Below, piece after piece: positions 5,260 through 8,203 of a DNA stretch of 8,203 bases. Every line of letters begins with the position of its first letter. Positions within the stretch are counted from its first letter, which is position 1. The stretch is taken from positions 1 to 8,203 of the forward strand of contig CALMDF010000452.1 in assembly GCA_937864895.1 (NCBI GenBank), written 5' to 3'. Under the pieces are notes generated by a model, which saw nothing but the letters and a program-made list of their open reading frames with translations, did no database searches and had not been told where the DNA came from. The position numbers and the translations under genes were made by a program. The DNA is from an uncultured Holophagales bacterium (GTDB lineage Bacteria; Acidobacteriota; Thermoanaerobaculia; UBA5066).

Positions 5260-7143
5260 ATGAGCAGCAGCGGCCCAATCCCCAGGCTATTCGGTCCCTA
5301 TGTCCTGACCCGCCACCTCGGCACCGACCCCCTCGGCAGCGTCTACCGCGCCGGGACGGCCTCGGGGGCGCACCTCGCGCCGTTCCTCCTCGTCCGCGTC
5401 TTCGAGGGCGCGGGGGTCGACCTCGCCACCCTCGTGCCGACGATGGAGGAGGCTTCCGAGTACCTCGAGGAGGTCCGTGGGCCGGCGGTCGCCAAGGGCG
5501 CCGTCCTCGGGATCGTCGAGGAGACCCCCTTCGCCGGCATCGAGTACGTGCCGGGCCGGACGCTCGACCGGCTCTTCTCGGGCGAGGGACAGGGGTCGAT
5601 CCCGCTCCCGGTCGAGCACGCGCTCCTCATCGCCGAGAAGCTCCTCGTCGCGCTCGAGGCGGGAAAGCCCTTCGAGAAGAAGATGGGCGCTCCCCACGGC
5701 TTCCTGACGCCGGGCTTCGTCACCATCTCGAACGACGGGGACGTCCGCGTCTACGGCGCGGGCCTCGGTTCCGGGCTCATCCCGGCGCTGAAGAAGCCGT
5801 CGGTCCTCGCGGCGTTCGGCCCCTACATCGCGCCCGAGGTCGTCGCGTCCGGGAAGCCGACCGCGGCGGGCGACATCTACTCCGCGGCCGCCATCCTCTT
5901 CCAGGCCCTCACGGGGCGGACCCCGGCGCCCGGCGGCGGCTCCGACGCCCTCGCGGGCGCCGTTCTCGCGGTCGACGGCAGCCCGCTTCCCGACGACCTC
6001 GGCAAGCTCCTCGCCCGCGGCCTCGCGAAGGACCCCGCGCAGCGCGAGAAGGACGTCGTCGCCTATCGCAAGTCCCTCGGAAAGCTCCTCTACGGCGGCC
6101 CCTACGCCCCCTCCACCTTCAACCTCGCCTTCTTCATGCACCAGCGGTTCGAGAAGGCGATCGAGAAGGAACGGAAGGAGATGGGGCAGGAGGAGACGAT
6201 CGACCCGAAGCCGCTCGCCGCGGCCGAGGAACGGAAGGACAAGGAAGCCCGCGACCGCGTCCAGGCGGCGCGCGCCGCCGCGGCCGTCCCGGTGCCCGTG
6301 TTCGGGGGAGGCACCTCCCCCGGGACGACGACGACGGGAGGGAGGCCTGCTCCGAAGAAGCCGGGTCTCGGAGGCATTCCGGTCCCGGTCGTCGCCGGGG
6401 GCGCGGTCGTCGTCCTCGCCGTGGCCGGCTGGCTCATCCTCGGACGGGGCGGCGCGAAGCAGACCGCCGCGCCGCCGACGACGACGGCGCCAGTCGCCGT
6501 CGCGACGCCGACCCCGATGCCGGCCCCGACCCCGATGATGGTCGGCAAGGAGGACCCCGAGTTCCAGGCCCAGCTCCAGGCCAGGCTCCAGGAGGAGATG
6601 AAGAAGGTCGAGAGCCAGATCGCGAAGGAGCAGGCCGCCGCGGCGAGGAAACGCGCCGAAGACCAGGCGGCCCTCGAGGAGGCCGCCCGGCAGACCCGCG
6701 AGGCCGAGGAGGCCGTTCGCATGGCCCGGGACCGGGCCGACAAGGAAGAGGCCGAGCGCCTCGCCAAGGAGGCCGCCGACGCGCGCGGCCGCGAGGACGC
6801 GGCCCGGAAGGCCGCCGAGGCCGCCGTCCCGAAAGTGAAGGAGGGCGACCTCGTCGACGTCGGCCAGGTGACGCGCCAGCCGCAGGCGACGAAGATCGTC
6901 AAGCCCGAGGCGACGAGCCTCGCCCGGTCGCGCAAGGTTTCCGGGACCGTCCTGGTCCGGGTCCTCGTCGACGAGTCCGGCCGGGCCGCGCAGACCGAGG
7001 TCTACCGCGACACGACGCCGAAGGTGGGCCTCGGGGAGGCGAGCATCGCGGCCGTGAAGCAGTGGCAGTGGACCCCGGCCACGAAGGACGGCGTGAAGGT
7101 GAAGACCTGGATCGTCGTCCCCCTCCCGTTCGTCCTCAAGTAG
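5260..7143 (+). CDS. membrane-anchored pseudokinase with TolA-like stalk and TonB C-terminal domain
   Basis: This 627-residue protein has four parts. Residues about 11-280 follow the Ser/Thr kinase fold: LGTDPLGSVYRA (glycine loop), YIAPEVVASGKPTAAGDIYS (APE and helix-F Asp, 189-208) and ALTGRTP. However, R46 replaces the ATP-binding lysine, HGF (146-148) replaces HRD, F153 replaces the catalytic-loop Asn, and GAG (166-168) replaces DFG. It should therefore be catalytically dead. A charged juxtamembrane segment (about 280-345) and Gly/Thr/Pro-rich linker lead to one membrane helix (about 374-395). A Pro/Thr linker with a TPTPMPAPTPM repeat follows, then an Ala/Glu/Lys/Arg-rich helical stalk (about 430-525) like TolA domain II. 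The TonB C-terminal domain (about 550-627) shows SGTVLVRVLVDESGRA and AAVKQWQWTPATKDG. Expected topology: pseudokinase in the cytoplasm, stalk and TonB domain in the periplasm. Start 5260 is chosen for its GGAG. The ligand and partner are unknown. Confidence 0.85.
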   Translation: MSSSGPIPRLFGPYVLTRHLGTDPLGSVYRAGTASGAHLAPFLLVRVFEGAGVDLATLVPTMEEASEYLEEVRGPAVAKGAVLGIVEETPFAGIEYVPGRTLDRLFSGEGQGSIPLPVEHALLIAEKLLVALEAGKPFEKKMGAPHGFLTPGFVTISNDGDVRVYGAGLGSGLIPALKKPSVLAAFGPYIAPEVVASGKPTAAGDIYSAAAILFQALTGRTPAPGGGSDALAGAVLAVDGSPLPDDLGKLLARGLAKDPAQREKDVVAYRKSLGKLLYGGPYAPSTFNLAFFMHQRFEKAIEKERKEMGQEETIDPKPLAAAEERKDKEARDRVQAARAAAAVPVPVFGGGTSPGTTTTGGRPAPKKPGLGGIPVPVVAGGAVVVLAVAGWLILGRGGAKQTAAPPTTTAPVAVATPTPMPAPTPMMVGKEDPEFQAQLQARLQEEMKKVESQIAKEQAAAARKRAEDQAALEEAARQTREAEEAVRMARDRADKEEAERLAKEAADARGREDAARKAAEAAVPKVKEGDLVDVGQVTRQPQATKIVKPEATSLARSRKVSGTVLVRVLVDESGRAAQTEVYRDTTPKVGLGEASIAAVKQWQWTPATKDGVKVKTWIVVPLPFVLK

Positions 7144-7227
7144 CCCGGCCCTCGCGAGAAGGAGAAAGGGCGAAGCGTCTCGCGGCGCTCCGCCCTTTTC
7201 GTTCTGCCGGACCCGGCCGGGCTACTT
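7138..7227. repeat. 13-bp perfect inverted repeat holding both convergent stop codons
   Basis: AAGTAGCCCGGCC at 7138-7150 recurs as its exact reverse complement at 7215-7227. Each arm contains the last Lys codon and TAG stop of the gene entering it: the pseudokinase on the plus strand and the DsbA-like gene on the minus strand. The 64 bases between enclose a separate terminator hairpin. Confidence 0.85.
7165..7198. terminator. bidirectional intrinsic terminator between convergent genes
   Basis: AAAGGGCGAAGCG (7165-7177) pairs with CGCTCCGCCCTTT (7186-7198) with a single A-C mismatch around an 8-base loop, TCTCGCGG. On the plus strand the stem's T run continues as TTCGTTCT. On the minus strand the stem ends CCCTTTCTCCTTCTC. 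The A/T-rich stem base and trailing T-rich tract on both sides fit Rho-independent termination for both converging genes. The T tracts are interrupted by C, so efficiency is uncertain. Confidence 0.75.
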
Positions 7228-8203
7228 CGCGGCCGCCAGAGGAAGTCCCGCCCCCTTGAGGTAGGTCTTCCGGAGGTACTCCTCCATGAGGCCGTCGGCA
7301 AACCAGGAGATCGGCACGCCGTCGACGAAGTAGGTCGGCGTCGAGCGGACGCGGACGGCGAATCCCTCGGCGAGGTCTCCGAGGACCTTCGTCACCGCAG
7401 GTCCCTGGAGGTAGCAGGAGCGGAACTCCTCCTCCGAGATGTCGTTGGCAATGGCGAAGTCGAGGGCGAAGGTGTCGAGCTCGCCGACGGAGAGGCTCTC
7501 CTGGCGGGCGAAGACGCTCGACTTCCAGCTGGCGAAGAGCTCCTTCCTCTTGCTGAAGAAGCAGGCCCCGGCCGACGACGCGCGGAAGGCCCAGGTGTGC
7601 TCGGCGATGGGGAACGCCTTGGAGACGCGCCGGATCTTCAGCTCCTTGCCCATTCGCGCCACGAGGGCATCCAGGTCCGCCGCCCGCTTCTTGCAGAACG
7701 GGCACTGCATGTCGGAGTACTCGACGACGGTGACCACCGCGTCCGCCGGGCCCGAGGCCGGGGCCCCGTCGATCCGGATGAGGGACCGCCGCTGCTCGGC
7801 GAAGGTCTTCCCCCGGTCCCACTCGCGGCCGACGAGGAGGAGCGCGCTGTCGCCGGCGGAGGCGAAGGCCGAGATCGCGTAGGTGCCGTACCCGGTCTCG
7901 TGCTCGATCCTGAGGCCCTTGAACGACCGGCGGTCCAGGGAGGGGTCGAAGGAGAGCTTGAAGCGGCCCCGCAGGAACCGCGACAGGAGCTCGCGGAGGT
8001 TGTCGAGGTCGGACTCGCCGAGGATCGGCCTCGGAGCCTTCAGCCGGGCCTCGTCCACGAAGACGTCGCCGACGAGGGCGGTCCTCCCCGTGTCGTCGGC
8101 CAGGACGAAGGCCTGGTCGTTGGCCCTCTTGTCGCCCGCGTACGACTTGGAGACGCGGTAGAGCCGCCAGCCCGGGATCCGGATGGCGTCGAGGGCGTCG
8201 AGG
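7222..8203 (-). CDS. DsbA-family thiol-disulfide oxidoreductase with N-terminal extension (N-terminus beyond window)
   Basis: The frame is open to the window edge, so 326 C-terminal residues are visible and the true start lies outside. The last about 170 residues form a DsbA/Thioredoxin_4-type domain: VTVVEYSDMQCPFCKKR carries the CPFC active site (codons at 7704-7693). It is followed by KAFPIAEHTWAFRASS, a helical insert, and RSTPTYFVDGVPI with the cis-proline loop before the last strand. Two more cysteines occur (SAGACFF and RSCYLQG). The first about 150 visible residues contain LFLRGRFKLSFDPS-like and RIPGWRLYRVSKSYAGDKR-type sequence that I cannot assign to a named domain; DsbC-like dimerisation modules and other regulatory extensions are possible. 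Family members usually act in the periplasm, oxidising or reducing cysteines of exported proteins. The GTG at 8058 is not accepted as the start because protein-like sequence continues upstream. It converges on the pseudokinase gene and shares its terminator. Confidence 0.85.
   Translation of the reverse strand, partial: LDALDAIRIPGWRLYRVSKSYAGDKRANDQAFVLADDTGRTALVGDVFVDEARLKAPRPILGESDLDNLRELLSRFLRGRFKLSFDPSLDRRSFKGLRIEHETGYGTYAISAFASAGDSALLLVGREWDRGKTFAEQRRSLIRIDGAPASGPADAVVTVVEYSDMQCPFCKKRAADLDALVARMGKELKIRRVSKAFPIAEHTWAFRASSAGACFFSKRKELFASWKSSVFARQESLSVGELDTFALDFAIANDISEEEFRSCYLQGPAVTKVLGDLAEGFAVRVRSTPTYFVDGVPISWFADGLMEEYLRKTYLKGAGLPLAAAK

Noticed and set aside
5290..6090. Active Ser/Thr kinase
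   Set aside because: The ATP lysine, HRD aspartate, catalytic-loop Asn and DFG aspartate are all replaced, so catalysis is very unlikely.
6508..6537. Direct repeat CCGACCCCGATG (6508-6519 and 6526-6537) as a regulatory repeat
   Set aside because: It is explained by the coding of the periplasmic Pro/Thr linker TPTPMPAPTPM.
8056..8058. GTG at 8058 as the start of the DsbA-like gene
   Set aside because: The frame stays open to the window edge with ordinary codon use and protein-like sequence, so the gene begins outside the window.

Overview
The window is very GC-rich (about 70% by eye). Codons end overwhelmingly in C or G, coding density is high, and five of the eight gene starts seen or inferred are non-ATG or overlap the preceding stop. 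LptD implies a Gram-negative cell with an LPS-type outer membrane. A kinase-fold protein fused through a membrane helix to a TonB C-terminal domain, together with the codon style, points to Acidobacteriota, with Myxococcota as the alternative. This placement is inference; the window contains no rRNA, tRNA or other phylogenetic marker. I see no mobile element, CRISPR array, RNA gene or broken gene, and no gene-free stretch over 300 bases.

Left block (minus strand, 3603 down to 1): a tight unit of acetyl-CoA acetyltransferase, scoA, scoB and the first 345 codons of lptD. Thiolase and scoA overlap by GTGA, scoA and scoB are 10 bp apart, and scoB and lptD overlap by CTGA. The first three genes form the ketone-body route: acetoacetate is activated with CoA from succinyl-CoA, then cleaved by the thiolase to two acetyl-CoA (or the reverse). 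lptD, the outer-membrane LPS translocon, is an unexpected fourth member, and its only sensible start codon is CTG.

Middle block (plus strand, 3734 to 7143): a 130-bp divergent intergenic region carries a good sigma-70-like promoter whose predicted start coincides with the GTG of ruvX (Holliday junction resolvase-like / 16S rRNA processing nuclease). mltG (septal peptidoglycan lytic transglycosylase) overlaps ruvX by GTGA. After 45 bp comes a 627-residue protein. It has a degenerate kinase domain lacking the usual catalytic residues, a single membrane helix, a TolA-like charged helical stalk and a TonB-type C-terminal domain. This is the most unusual item in the window.

Right block (minus strand, 8203 down to 7222): a DsbA/thioredoxin-fold protein with a CPFC active site and an N-terminal extension that runs off the window edge. 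It converges on the pseudokinase gene. The two stop codons sit inside the arms of a perfect 13-bp inverted repeat that encloses a two-way terminator hairpin.

Themes: much of the window concerns the cell envelope (LptD, MltG, the TonB-like anchor protein, a thiol-disulfide protein), interleaved with acetoacetate metabolism and RuvX.
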